64,000 bases of DNA from positions 248,001-312,000 of the forward strand of contig NZ_JAADZV010000006.1 of NCBI RefSeq assembly GCF_010645075.1, in the 5' to 3' direction. The notes under the pieces are model-generated. The model ran no database searches. It was given only the letters and a program-made list of their open reading frames with translations, and was not told the origin of the DNA. This document shows positions 9,455 to 18,439 of the stretch, piece by piece. The translations under genes and the position numbers were made by a program. This DNA comes from Flavobacterium limi. Its GTDB lineage: Bacteria > Bacteroidota > Bacteroidia > Flavobacteriales > Flavobacteriaceae. The number at the start of each line of letters is the position of its first letter. The first letter of the stretch is position 1.

Positions 9455-9644
9455 AATGTTTAGTTTTAGAGTTATGTGTTTTGAAAATCAGTTTTTTAAC
9501 AGTTTTAGGCTGCTTTTTAATTATAGATGAAAGTTACCTCTATACTTGTTAAAATTCTTTACACAACTTTTTTGCAACCTTATATAATTTTCATTCTGTT
9601 ATACTAATTGTGAAAAAATGACGTTATTAGAACTCCAAATAAAA

Positions 9645-9670
9645 AAATCCCTTTCGTTAGAAAGGGATTT
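9645..9670 (-). terminator. Rho-independent terminator of the glycosyltransferase gene
   Basis: Perfect 11-bp arms (AAATCCCTTTC and GAAAGGGATTT) around a 4-base loop. On the minus strand the stem runs into TTTTTTTATTTGG, so it terminates the gene ending at 9693. The interval 9455-9692 holds nothing else I can identify. Confidence 0.85.
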
Positions 9671-9692
9671 GGATTTTAAAATATGTAAGCAC

Positions 9693-11975
9693 TTAAGAAT
9701 TAATAATTAAATCTGCTTTTGTTTTGATGAGGTCGATTACCTTGCACTCAGCTTCTTTAAAGTTTTCCATAATTAATCTGGCTGTCAGATAACAAACCGT
9801 TGATTCTGCACCCTGATTGAGGTTTATGTTGTCTTTTTCAAGGCCGTCATATCCGCCTCCACTAACCGGATTGTACATGATCTGATTTAAATGGTTTTTA
9901 CCTAAGAACCAGTTAAAAGCGGTTTTCATGTACTCTTTGTATAAAGGGTTTTTGAATTCATTGTAAAAACCGTTCAAAGTCTGAATAATGTATGAAACAT
10001 CAATTGGCTGTTCTCCATATTCTTTAGGTTCTGCACCTTTATGATACCACCCGTTATTTGAAATTACCCTAAAGCCATTTTTCGTGAACATCTTTGAGAG
10101 AAGGAAATCAAGGGATTCTAATGCTATTTTTTTGTAAATAGGTTTGTTGGTTACCAGATAAGCATAAAGCATAGATTCCGGAAGAATACCATTTCCGTAA
10201 GTCAGATAATTTTCAAACCATTTCCAGTCTTTCGTAGCATGAATTTCATAATTTGATACCAGTTTAGCGTTCAGCTTGTTGATAATTGCCGAAACATATA
10301 AGTTTGGTATTACCGAGTTATACAGATAAAGCCCTTTTGTAGCAAAGCCTATTGAACGAGGTGATTGAATCGTTTCGGCCCATGGCAGGCTTTTCAGAAA
10401 ACATTCTGAAGCTGTATGTACAATATTTTCAGGCAGAATATCTTTCATAGCAATCACGCTTCCTAAAGCCCAGATTCCTCTTGCATTTGAATCTTCCAGA
10501 TTTACCTCTGCATTTTGTTCTATATGTTCCCTGTTGTGTTCATCTACATAATTAATGAAGCTTCCGTCTGGTTTTTGGCAACGATGAATAAAATCAAGAT
10601 AAATCAGCATATAAGGCAAATCATTTTTGTCTCCTGTTAATTTGTAATGCATTCCAACAGCTACCAGGGCTCTGGCGTTATCGTCTAAAGTATAACCCGA
10701 CGATAAATCCGGAATAGAAATGTTACTGAATTGAATCATGCCTAATTCTGTTGTCAGTTTTTTGACATGTGTCAATTGAATTTCAGGATAATCAAAATCA
10801 ATTATTGTGTCATTTTCAATTAGATCCGTGTATCTGTTCATGTGAATGATGGCCACGTTTTCCCAGGAAGATGCTCTCATTTTACGGAAAGCATTTTTAC
10901 CCATTTCTTCTCTTAAATTATCATCAGAAAGCAATTTTAGGGTAGCCTCAGCGAACTGATCAACGTTTCCTATATCGACTAAAACGCCGCAATCTGAACT
11001 TAGAACCTCTAAAGTATGAGGAATTTTAGACGCCACAAGAGGGCACGCACAACTCATTGCATATGCAAAGGTACCGCTCACAGCCTGATTTGGATCTTTT
11101 GAAGTAAACAAATAGATGTCAGTTGCTTTCAGGTAATCCAAAAGTTCATTAGTATCTAAATATTGATTGATGAAACAAACGTTGTTATGTAAATTTAATT
11201 CGTCAACAAGCGCTTCTAATTTATCACGGTAAACATCAACACCATCCAAAATCAAATTAGGGTGTGTTCTTCCAATAATCAGATAAAGAACATTTGGCTC
11301 TTTTTCTACAATTTTAGACAAAGCCTGTAACCCTGTTTCAATATTTTTTCCTTCACCCAGAAGTCCGAAAGTAGAAAGTACTTTTTTACCTTCCATATTA
11401 AATTTTTGTTTTGCCTGTTCAGGGGTTTCATAAACCACAACATGGGTACCGTGTGGTACGCAGGTAATAATCTCTTGGTGAATGTCATAATCTCTCATCA
11501 GGATTTCCTGTGATTGATTAGTCATTACAAAAACAGAGTTACTGTAACTTAAAAGTAGTTTGACAAAAGTTTTTAATTCCTTATTTGGATTTTGAATTAC
11601 ACTATGAAAAGTAAAAGTTACAGGTTTTTTTATGGCATTTAAAAACTCTAATAAATAATCTCCATAATTACCGGCAAATAAACCAAATTCATGCTGAATG
11701 TGTACCAGTTTTACCAAATCATCGTTATTGATTTCTTCGGCAACTCTTATATAATCTTCCTTGTCATTCGTATTTAGTGTAAAAGCCTGTGTTGGATTTT
11801 CTTTGGGAGATTTTACCAGTTCACAAATTTCACAGCTGATTGAATTTCCATATACGTCCATAATCCCTTTGATGGTGTCCTGAGTATAAGTGGCAATACC
11901 ACATTGAGTTGGCGGATAAGTAGACATGAAAATAATTTTCGATTTAATAGTTTGTAGCGTTTTCATTGGGATCAT
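9693..11975 (-). CDS. GT4-type glycosyltransferase fused to an alpha-helical (toroid-like) domain
   Basis: A 760-aa two-domain protein. Residues about 10-400 form a GT-B glycosyltransferase of family 4: an N-terminal MSTYPPTQCGIATYTQ, HIQHEFGLFAGNYG in the acceptor domain, and DIYLFTSKDPNQAVSGTFAYAMSC, the E/D-x7-E-like nucleotide-sugar region (here without the usual glutamate pair). Residues about 410-760 are a repetitive helical domain (YTLDDNARALVAVG, NLEDSNARGIWALG, NQGAESTVCYLTARL) resembling (alpha/alpha)6 toroids of glycosidases and epimerases. A role in making or trimming a mannose- or glucose-containing saccharide is plausible but unproven. It is monocistronic, with its own terminator. 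Confidence 0.8.
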   Translation of the reverse strand: MIPMKTLQTIKSKIIFMSTYPPTQCGIATYTQDTIKGIMDVYGNSISCEICELVKSPKENPTQAFTLNTNDKEDYIRVAEEINNDDLVKLVHIQHEFGLFAGNYGDYLLEFLNAIKKPVTFTFHSVIQNPNKELKTFVKLLLSYSNSVFVMTNQSQEILMRDYDIHQEIITCVPHGTHVVVYETPEQAKQKFNMEGKKVLSTFGLLGEGKNIETGLQALSKIVEKEPNVLYLIIGRTHPNLILDGVDVYRDKLEALVDELNLHNNVCFINQYLDTNELLDYLKATDIYLFTSKDPNQAVSGTFAYAMSCACPLVASKIPHTLEVLSSDCGVLVDIGNVDQFAEATLKLLSDDNLREEMGKNAFRKMRASSWENVAIIHMNRYTDLIENDTIIDFDYPEIQLTHVKKLTTELGMIQFSNISIPDLSSGYTLDDNARALVAVGMHYKLTGDKNDLPYMLIYLDFIHRCQKPDGSFINYVDEHNREHIEQNAEVNLEDSNARGIWALGSVIAMKDILPENIVHTASECFLKSLPWAETIQSPRSIGFATKGLYLYNSVIPNLYVSAIINKLNAKLVSNYEIHATKDWKWFENYLTYGNGILPESMLYAYLVTNKPIYKKIALESLDFLLSKMFTKNGFRVISNNGWYHKGAEPKEYGEQPIDVSYIIQTLNGFYNEFKNPLYKEYMKTAFNWFLGKNHLNQIMYNPVSGGGYDGLEKDNINLNQGAESTVCYLTARLIMENFKEAECKVIDLIKTKADLIINS

Positions 11976-12317
11976 TTTTATTTCGTTTAATAAATCATTC
12001 GGTTTATATCAGAAAGCAAAGGATTTTTAATAGTTTTTGTAACCAATTTCTTTACTTAATTTATTTTGATATAAAATTATTTTAGAAGCAAGCCTATATT
12101 TAATCCAATCAGCTAAAAAATTAACTCAAAAGGTTTTAGATGGGAATTATGTAAAACCAGAGAACTTTGAGAAAGTGTTTTAAAGTTAAAAAAAAAATCA
12201 ATAGGATTAATACTATATTTTTTATTATAGGATATTTATATTTAGTTTAAAAAACTGCAAATCAGTTGTTTGGTTTTTGGATATAACTAAAAAATAAGCC
12301 CTAATTATTACACAAAT
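11976..12317. other. Divergent intergenic region, 342 bp
   Basis: This lies between two divergent genes, the glycosyltransferase and topoisomerase IB, and must carry both promoters. It is very AT-rich. I could not find a convincing TAnnTTTG box with correct spacing for either gene, and no coding remnant or repeat is visible. Confidence 0.5.
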
Positions 12318-13406
12318 ATGAATGCAACTACAAAGTCCAACGATAAATTAATGACCCTTTTAATCACAAAACCCGAAAAGGCTATAGAAAAATTAGATCT
12401 GGTGTACGTAAGTGATAAATCAATGCCAATAGAAAGATGTAAAGAAGGAGATACTTTTGTCTATAAAAAAAATGGAAGATATATTAAACAAAAGAGTGAA
12501 TTAAAACGCATTTACAGTCTGGTACTCCCTCCGGCATGGGAGAATGTAAGAATTTCGGATTTATCTAATGGTCATCTTCAGGCAGTGGGATTAGATCAGA
12601 AAAACAGAAAACAATATAGATACCATCCAAAATGGAATTTAATCCGAAATCAGACTAAATTTTATAAAATAGTCGATTTTGGAAGAATGCTCCCTTTGAT
12701 AAGAAAACAGGTCGATGCTGATTTAGAGGAGAAAGAATGGTCAAAAAATAAGGTGGTAGCACTTGTAATACGTTTAATGGAAGAAACCCATATCCGGATA
12801 GGCAATGAAAAATATGCCAAAGACAATAAATCATACGGGCTTTCTACTTTGCGAAAAAGACACATCAATATTAATAAAGATGCTATAAAATTTGAATTCA
12901 TCGGAAAAAAAGGAAAGCAGCACACGATTACAATCCGAAATAAAAAGCTGATTAAATTAGTCAGCAAATGCGAAGAAATACCGGGCTGGGAGGTTTTTAA
13001 ATACTACGATGAAAATGGTGAAAAAAGAATTCTTGACAGCCACATGGTCAATGTATATCTGCATGAAATCTCAGGTGAATATTTTAGTGCCAAAGATTTC
13101 CGGACATGGTCAGCCTCTGTTATTTTCTTTGAAACATTAATGGAATTAGGGATTGCAGAAAATGAAAAGGAAATCAAGAAAAATATTTTGACTGCTTTTG
13201 ATGTTACTGCAGAAGCTTTAGGAAATACCCGAAACGTTTGTAAAAATTATTATGTGCATCCTTTATTGATTTCAACATATGAAGACGGATCTATCCAGGA
13301 ATATTTTGAGAAGTTAAAAAAAAGCCGCAGTAACAGACAATATTTCTCGCGTACAGAAACAGTTTTCTTAGAAATGATACAGCATTATCAGCCGTTATCT
13401 GTTTAA
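12318..13406 (+). CDS. DNA topoisomerase IB (poxvirus-type)
   Basis: A 362-aa type IB topoisomerase, which relaxes supercoils of both signs through a 3'-phosphotyrosyl intermediate. The N-terminal DNA-clamp part contains LPPAWENVRISDLSNGHLQAVGLD-like sequence, and the catalytic domain has VALVIRLMEETHIRIGNEKYAK (first active-site Arg), FIGKKGKQH (Lys) and DFRTWSAS (second Arg). The catalytic tyrosine is Tyr312 in KNYYVHP. Length matches bacterial homologues. It overlaps the end of the convergent DinB gene by 12 bp. Confidence 0.95.
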   Translation: MNATTKSNDKLMTLLITKPEKAIEKLDLVYVSDKSMPIERCKEGDTFVYKKNGRYIKQKSELKRIYSLVLPPAWENVRISDLSNGHLQAVGLDQKNRKQYRYHPKWNLIRNQTKFYKIVDFGRMLPLIRKQVDADLEEKEWSKNKVVALVIRLMEETHIRIGNEKYAKDNKSYGLSTLRKRHININKDAIKFEFIGKKGKQHTITIRNKKLIKLVSKCEEIPGWEVFKYYDENGEKRILDSHMVNVYLHEISGEYFSAKDFRTWSASVIFFETLMELGIAENEKEIKKNILTAFDVTAEALGNTRNVCKNYYVHPLLISTYEDGSIQEYFEKLKKSRSNRQYFSRTETVFLEMIQHYQPLSV

Positions 13407-13925
13407 AGCTTGCGGATTATTTTTTAATGAAGTATAGATGTTTTTTAATTGATATGTATGTCGTTGTGTGTGAATGAGTGCAAAATTTATCCATTCTAAA
13501 ATCGTAAATTTTTCAAAACCCGGAAGTTCAAAATCAAAGCAGGTGAGGGTTACATCATGACTTTCGGCAGCTAGTAATAAATCAGATTCAATATTCAGAA
13601 GAGTCAGTGTTAAAGAATTTTTACTGTAATTTGTAATTTCAGGTTTTAGAAATTCAGGAGAATCCATTTTGGTATTAAAATCCAGAAAAATTGATTCCAA
13701 TTCATTAATATTTTTATCTGGTTTTCTGGTAGTCTTTTCGGTTCTCCCCTTAAATAATTTCGGATAACCGGAACAGGCAAGAATAATATGCTGAACAGTT
13801 TGTCCGGCTGTCCAGCCGCCTTGAGAAGGTGTAGTATTAAACTCTGTTTCAGAAAACTTATAAAGAATTTCATTTAAATTTTTGAATGTTTCGATAATAT
13901 TGGCCTGAAGTTCTGCTTTCATCAT
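13395..13925 (-). CDS. DinB/YfiT-like four-helix-bundle protein
   Basis: A 176-aa DinB-superfamily protein. The N-terminal helix is followed by WTAGQTVQHIILACSGYP, the first metal-histidine motif, and a C-terminal HTQRHTYQLKNI provides the other histidines of the typical H-H-H triad. Members include thiol-dependent transferases for bacillithiol and similar thiols, and many of unknown role. It starts 2 bp after the VOC gene, so the two form an operon. Its end overlaps the topoisomerase gene on the other strand. Confidence 0.8.
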   Translation of the reverse strand: MMKAELQANIIETFKNLNEILYKFSETEFNTTPSQGGWTAGQTVQHIILACSGYPKLFKGRTEKTTRKPDKNINELESIFLDFNTKMDSPEFLKPEITNYSKNSLTLTLLNIESDLLLAAESHDVTLTCFDFELPGFEKFTILEWINFALIHTQRHTYQLKNIYTSLKNNPQALNR

Positions 13926-13927
13926 TT

Positions 13928-14317
13928 CTAATTTAAGTGTGGATTATTTACAGAGGTGATCCACCAGACATTTCCAAAAGGATCGGTTACACCGCAGGTT
14001 CTTCCATAATCCTGATTGCTTAATTCCATTAAGGAAACTGCTCCATTTTGTATTGCTTTTTGATAGGTTTCATCTGCATTATGAACATATACAAATAAGT
14101 TTGCTGTTTGTTTTACCCAGTCAGGAGTTTCATCCGTTACCATTATCGTACTGCCATTTAGGGTAATTTCAGCATGCATGACAGTTCCGTCTTCACGAAG
14201 GGATTTTGTCGTAGTTTCAGCAGCGCCAAAAACATTTTTTGTAAAATCGATAAATTTTGAGGCGCCCTGCAAAATCAAATAAGGCATTATAGTCTGATGT
14301 GCTGCCGGTATATTCAT
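13928..14317 (-). CDS. VOC-family protein, PhnB/glyoxalase-like
   Basis: A 129-aa vicinal-oxygen-chelate protein of the PhnB-like subgroup: PYLILQGASKFIDFTKNVFG at the N-terminus, MHAEITLNGSTIMVTDE in the middle and GRTCGVTDPFGNVWWI at the C-terminus. Its paired beta-alpha-beta-beta-beta modules usually form a metal site. The reaction cannot be predicted. It is coupled to the downstream dinB-like gene. Confidence 0.85.
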   Translation of the reverse strand: MNIPAAHQTIMPYLILQGASKFIDFTKNVFGAAETTTKSLREDGTVMHAEITLNGSTIMVTDETPDWVKQTANLFVYVHNADETYQKAIQNGAVSLMELSNQDYGRTCGVTDPFGNVWWITSVNNPHLN

Positions 14318-14392
14318 TTGTTCTGTTTTAAAAGTTGTATCTTAAAATTACGATTTTTATTTTATTGTTTTGCTAATCAGTAAATTGCTATT

Positions 14393-14602
14393 TTATAAAA
14401 GCACTTCACAATGAAAACCATGCGAGTTTAGAAGTTCGATTATTTTGTGATTCGAAATTTCAGTGGAATGAATTCGTAGAATTTTATCGCAGTCTTCCAA
14501 ATCAAAATTGATGACGCTGTCCGGAAAATGCTCAAGAAGCCTCCCGACAATCATTTCTGATTGCGCTGCTTCCTGAACATTTGTTTTAAAAACTTCTATC
14601 AT
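14393..14602 (-). CDS. Small HMA-like ferredoxin-fold protein
   Basis: A 69-aa protein with the pattern FKTNVQ, helix, INFDLEDCDKILRI, helix, HGFHCEVLL. This beta-alpha-beta-beta-alpha-beta order resembles heavy-metal-associated domains but lacks the CxxC motif, so metal transfer by the usual mechanism is unlikely. Similar short proteins are common in Flavobacteriia beside DoxX genes. It starts 11 bp after the DoxX gene and is probably co-transcribed. Confidence 0.6.
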   Translation of the reverse strand: MIEVFKTNVQEAAQSEMIVGRLLEHFPDSVINFDLEDCDKILRIHSTEISNHKIIELLNSHGFHCEVLL

Positions 14603-14613
14603 CGCAATTTGAT

Positions 14614-14994
14614 TTATATCGAACTGTTTTTAGAACGTTCTATTTTATGGTGATAGATATAAGAAGTTATTAAAATTGCCAGAATGATTAAAGGAAAGAA
14701 TCCCTGAAAATCAACTCCGTCAACTGCAAAATGACTTATCGATGCAAATATGAAGTCGAAAGCAAAACCCGCATACGCCCATTCTTTAATACGATTGGGT
14801 ACTTGTGGAATAACTAAAGCGAATACGCCCAGAATTTTGAAAACGACTAAAGCATTCCCAAAATATTCCGGATACCCTAAATGCCTGATTCCTTCTTTTG
14901 CCAGTTCAGTCTGCGAAGTCAGGGCTGGCATAACGCCTTCAAATAAAAAAATAAGAATGGTTGTAGTCCAGAAGATAATTTTTGCTTTTTTCAT
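14614..14994 (-). CDS. DoxX-family membrane protein
   Basis: A 126-aa four-helix membrane protein of the DoxX family. Characteristic features are FEGVMPALTSQTELAKEGIRHLGYPEYFGNALVVFKILG and a later DFIFASISHFAVDG; I give these only as landmarks. DoxX proteins are linked to thiol-redox and stress functions, but most are uncharacterised. A paralogue of the same length sits at 26466-26840 in an ArsR-AHSA1 operon. Confidence 0.85.
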   Translation of the reverse strand: MKKAKIIFWTTTILIFLFEGVMPALTSQTELAKEGIRHLGYPEYFGNALVVFKILGVFALVIPQVPNRIKEWAYAGFAFDFIFASISHFAVDGVDFQGFFPLIILAILITSYIYHHKIERSKNSSI

Positions 14995-15014
14995 TGGTTT
15001 GTTTTAAAATAGTT

Positions 15015-15374
15015 ATTAGTTAATTATGCTATACAAATCTAACTATTACTATTTTTTAATGAAATAGTTATTTCTGACTATTTTAGGGGCATTTAAGACA
15101 TATTGTGGTTTTTGATTTTTTTAGATTGGAAGATGAAAGATGGAAGATGATAGAGAATAGAGTAAAGAGAATAGAGATCTGTTTAAAACTGAATAATCTA
15201 TCGGAATTTTTGACAAAGAAATCGCAATCTTGTCATTTCGACCTTTTGGGAGAAATCACACTAGTAACTCGACAGCAGTGCGCTCTCCCTCGGTGATTTC
15301 TCCTTTGATCGAAATGTAAAAAAATCCCGTTTTATTCGCGTTTCGCTTAGCGAATCCGTATTATCCGTGTACAA
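15015..15374. other. Intergenic stretch of about 360 bp holding one large palindromic repeat
   Basis: No gene is credible here. The 63-codon plus-strand frame at 15105-15296 is a by-product of the palindrome at 15234-15316. After the palindrome comes a short direct-repeat-like run (cgtttcgcttagcgaatccgta). Confidence 0.6.
15234..15316. repeat. Palindromic intergenic repeat (catttcga family)
   Basis: Imperfect arms at 15234-15259 (CATTTCGACC...GGGAGAAATCAC) and 15293-15316 (GTGATTTCTCC...GATCGAAATG) enclose a 33-base centre. I recognise this as a dispersed palindrome type found in many Flavobacterium genomes. A weak relative lies near 34799-34897. Confidence 0.65.
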
Positions 15375-16112
15375 TTACTCGTTTTTTAAAACATAATTTC
15401 TAATGACAAACAAATCCTCAAAACCCAATCGGGTATAAATGTCTTTTCCCATTACGGATGCCTGCAGCTGTGCATATTCAAGATTAGAGTCTATTGCCAA
15501 GTTAATTGCAAATTTCATGATTTCTTCGGCAAAGCCTTTTCTTCGCATTTCAGGAATCACACCAACTCCATGAATTCCGATCGTATTTCCGGTTTGATAT
15601 AACATGAATGTTCCAATTGGTTCTTGTTGGAAAGAAACTAAATAAAAAGAAGCGTTTTCATAATCCTGAACCAGTATTTCTTTACTGATCACGTAACCAA
15701 AAGCTTTCGGATATAATTCTGACCATATTTTAGCCTCTTCTTCGTTTGAAACTTTTTTGTAAGTCAGCTTGTTTTGAAGCTCAAATTTTTGATCGAGTTT
15801 TAAAAACATTCCCACTTGTTCGGATTTGATTTCAAATCCGTTTTGTTCCAGAAATTCATTAGAATTACTTTCGAAAATGTTCCAATACGGAATTACTAAA
15901 TCTGAGTTGCTTTGTACAGTTTCAATAATTTCAACAAGGGTTTCTGCTGTGAAATCTTCTCTAAACCATAATTTATTAGGCCAGCCCGAATGATTGATTT
16001 TGCAATATTCGAAAGCATCTTTTTTATGATAGGAGAGGAAAGGAATGCCTGCAGTTTTCCAGAAGCCTGTTAGATTATCGATATTATCTTTGATAAGTTT
16101 TACTTTTTCCAT
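15375..16112 (-). CDS. GNAT-family N-acetyltransferase with an N-terminal extension
   Basis: A 245-aa protein. Residues about 115-245 are a GNAT domain: FYLVSFQQEPIGTFMLY (strand 4) leads into the acetyl-CoA-binding motif GVGVIPEMRRKGFAEEIM, and YTRLGFEDLFVIRNYVL is the usual C-terminal end. Residues 1-110 form a degenerate first GNAT-like half, as in tandem-GNAT proteins. The acetyl acceptor is unknown. It lies 67 bp after a Crp/Fnr gene on the same strand. Confidence 0.8.
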   Translation of the reverse strand: MEKVKLIKDNIDNLTGFWKTAGIPFLSYHKKDAFEYCKINHSGWPNKLWFREDFTAETLVEIIETVQSNSDLVIPYWNIFESNSNEFLEQNGFEIKSEQVGMFLKLDQKFELQNKLTYKKVSNEEEAKIWSELYPKAFGYVISKEILVQDYENASFYLVSFQQEPIGTFMLYQTGNTIGIHGVGVIPEMRRKGFAEEIMKFAINLAIDSNLEYAQLQASVMGKDIYTRLGFEDLFVIRNYVLKNE

Positions 16113-16179
16113 GATTATGAATTTAGAGAGACAGCAAAGATAAAATTAGCTTTTCCGGAAAGCCTTTACATATGTTGAT

Positions 16180-16782
16180 TTACAAATCTTTTTCCAGACT
16201 TTTTCTGATGCGGCTCAATTGTGTGGGAGTGATTCCTAAATGTGATGCGATATGATGCAGTGCGATTCTGTCTGAAATATCCGGATGTTCGGATAATAAC
16301 TGAAGGTATCTTTGGGTTGCATTTTCCATTACGATCGAAATTTCCCTTTGTTCTTTTTCAATCACCCAATGTTTTTCCAGATAAGCAATGTAGAAGTTTT
16401 TTAAATCTTCATTTTGGAAAATCAGTTCTCTGTATTTTTGATAATTGATACTAATCAGAATCGAATTTTCTAAGGCTTCAATCGAAAATTCGGATGGTAT
16501 TTGTTGTATTGATGAAGCTGTTGAGCCTGCAAAATCACCTTCCAGAAAAATATTTTTGTTATAGGTATTTCCGGCTACATCAATTATAAAAGCTCTTACA
16601 GCCCCTTTGCAGATAAAATAAATCTCCTTAGCAACTTCACCGTTTCTTAAAAGTAATTCTCCTTTTTTTATGGATTGAAATTCAATGATATTCTCAATTA
16701 TTTTCCATGAAGTTTCTGAAACAGGAGCGTAGCTTTCGAATTTTGATTTTAAGGTTTGGAGAAATTCTTGATTGAGATTCAT
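16180..16782 (-). CDS. Crp/Fnr-family transcriptional regulator
   Basis: A 200-aa regulator with an N-terminal cyclic-nucleotide-binding-like beta-roll (IKKGELLLRNGEVAKEIYFI; KGAVRAFIID) and a C-terminal winged helix (HHIASHLGITPTQLSRIRKSL). The phosphate-binding-cassette glycine/arginine motif of true cAMP sensors is not visible, and there are no Fnr-type cysteine clusters, so the signal is unknown. A shorter relative is encoded at 39301-39807. Confidence 0.85.
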   Translation of the reverse strand: MNLNQEFLQTLKSKFESYAPVSETSWKIIENIIEFQSIKKGELLLRNGEVAKEIYFICKGAVRAFIIDVAGNTYNKNIFLEGDFAGSTASSIQQIPSEFSIEALENSILISINYQKYRELIFQNEDLKNFYIAYLEKHWVIEKEQREISIVMENATQRYLQLLSEHPDISDRIALHHIASHLGITPTQLSRIRKSLEKDL

Positions 16783-16867
16783 CTTATTATATAAATTACA
16801 GATTTATCAGCGAGTAAATATATACATTATAAAGTCAACAAACTTCTTATAAAAACAGATGTCATAC

Positions 16868-16983
16868 CCTCATAACAGTGAAAATCATTTTATGCCGGGG
16901 TTCGACACAAAATATTATAAAGTATAGCAGGAAACAGCCTAACAAAAAACGCTGCAAAACCTAAGTCTCACAGCGCTTTCAGA
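16868..16983 (-). terminator. Repeat-type 3' element and terminator of the first efflux operon
   Basis: The hairpin arms AACGCTG (16948-16954) and CAGCGCT (16971-16977) read on the minus strand as a CGCTG/CAGCG stem followed by TTTTTTG, a Rho-independent terminator for the tolC-like gene ending at 17006. The flanking text (gccggggttcgacacaaaat, tagcaggaa) recurs at 53062-53216 behind the second efflux operon, so both operons end in copies of one dispersed repeat. Confidence 0.75.
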
Positions 16984-17005
16984 AATAAATAATTAAAAAC
17001 GGGTA

Positions 17006-18424
17006 TTATTTCCAGCCTCCCCCCAATGCACGATACAAATCGGTATTGGCAGATAACTGCTGTCTTTTTATGTCGGCAAGTTCCAGTTCACTTTGTAATA
17101 AATTAGACTGAGCTGTAATTACTTCGAGATATTCAGCCATACCATTTTTAAATAATAAATTGGCATTTTTGATAGCAGTCTGCAATGTCTTAACACGTTC
17201 CTGCAAAAGGGTTTCCTGTTGTTGTAATTTTTCTACTTTAACAATAGCATCAGCCACTTCGCTTACAGCAACCAAAACCTGTTGTCTGAAGCTTAAAACT
17301 GCTTTTTCTCTTTCGGCAACTGCAATATTATATTGAGTTCTCACTCTTTTATTGTTTAATAAAGGCTGTGTTAAACCTCCCGCAACAGTTCCGAATAAGG
17401 AAGCTGGAATATTAAACCAATTGCTCGTTTCGAAAGAGTTTAAACCGCCCTGAGCTGTAATTTTTAAAGAAGGATATAAATCTGCTTTAGTAATACCGAC
17501 ATTTGCGTTAGCAGCTTTTAAGGCTAATTCGGCACTTTTTACATCCGGTCTTCTGCTTACTAATGAAGACGGAATTCCGATTGCTGTATTGTTTTTAATC
17601 GTAATACCTGTCAAAAGTGTGTTTCTTTCTTTTGCACCCGGAAAAGAACCTGTCAATACGCTTAGCGCATTTTCCTGAATGGCAATATTCTGCTCCAATA
17701 ACGGAATCAATTGTGAAGCCGTTAATTTTTGTGCTTCAGATTGTTGAACAGCCAATGAAGTTACCTGTCCTGCATCATATTTTAATTTGATGATATTGGT
17801 TGTACTGTCATTCAACTGCACATTTTTCTTCGCAATTTCAAGTTGTGCATCCAGCATCAGAAGATTGTAATATCCTTTAGAAACATTGGCCACAATAGTA
17901 GTCTGCAATGCTTTTTTTACTTCTTCTGATTGAAGATAATTCGCAAAAGCCCCTTTTTTCTGATTTCTGATTTTTCCCCAGATATCAGCCTCCCATGAAA
18001 GTGAAGCTCCGGCAGAATAATCGTCAATATGTTTGGCACCAATGGCCTGATTTAAATTCAGTCCCGTAAAACTATTGTCAGAAGGATTGCTGGTGCTGGC
18101 GTTTACAAATAAATTCACCTGAGGCACATTTCCCCACTTTGATTGTGTAAATCGGTATTGTGCAATTTCGATGTTTTTAGTGGCAATTTGCAAATCGTTG
18201 TTCCTTGCCACCGCACTGTCGATAAGTTCGATAATATCTTGCTCTGCAAAGAAGTTTTTCCACTCCAGATCTCCGATACTAGTTGTATCGCCTGAAACCG
18301 ATGCACTCCTGAAATTTTCGGGAAATGCATCTTTTGGAGTTTCAATATCCTTCGAAACTTTACAGGATATTAGTGTGGTGATCAAAATAGCGACCATCAC
18401 GATTTTGGTTATATAATTTTTCAT
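17006..18424 (-). CDS. Outer-membrane efflux lipoprotein, TolC/NodT family
   Basis: A 472-aa outer-membrane factor with a lipoprotein signal peptide: the lipobox LISC puts the lipidated cysteine at residue 21. The two homologous halves typical of TolC-like trimers are visible, with SAGASLSWEADIWGKIRNQ in the first and SSLVSRRPDVKSAELALKAANANVGITKADLYPSLKITA-type sequence in the second. It is the exit duct of the tripartite pump encoded just upstream, and the last gene of the operon. Confidence 0.93.
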   Translation of the reverse strand: MKNYITKIVMVAILITTLISCKVSKDIETPKDAFPENFRSASVSGDTTSIGDLEWKNFFAEQDIIELIDSAVARNNDLQIATKNIEIAQYRFTQSKWGNVPQVNLFVNASTSNPSDNSFTGLNLNQAIGAKHIDDYSAGASLSWEADIWGKIRNQKKGAFANYLQSEEVKKALQTTIVANVSKGYYNLLMLDAQLEIAKKNVQLNDSTTNIIKLKYDAGQVTSLAVQQSEAQKLTASQLIPLLEQNIAIQENALSVLTGSFPGAKERNTLLTGITIKNNTAIGIPSSLVSRRPDVKSAELALKAANANVGITKADLYPSLKITAQGGLNSFETSNWFNIPASLFGTVAGGLTQPLLNNKRVRTQYNIAVAEREKAVLSFRQQVLVAVSEVADAIVKVEKLQQQETLLQERVKTLQTAIKNANLLFKNGMAEYLEVITAQSNLLQSELELADIKRQQLSANTDLYRALGGGWK

Positions 18425-18439
18425 TTTACTTTGGCGTAA

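Noticed and set aside
11976..12317. Small gene or ncRNA in the divergent gap
   Set aside because: Frames are short and AT-biased, and no stable hairpin or promoter pair is visible.
15105..15296. 63-codon plus-strand ORF
   Set aside because: Most of it is the left half of a palindromic repeat (15234-15316); no start context or protein-like pattern.
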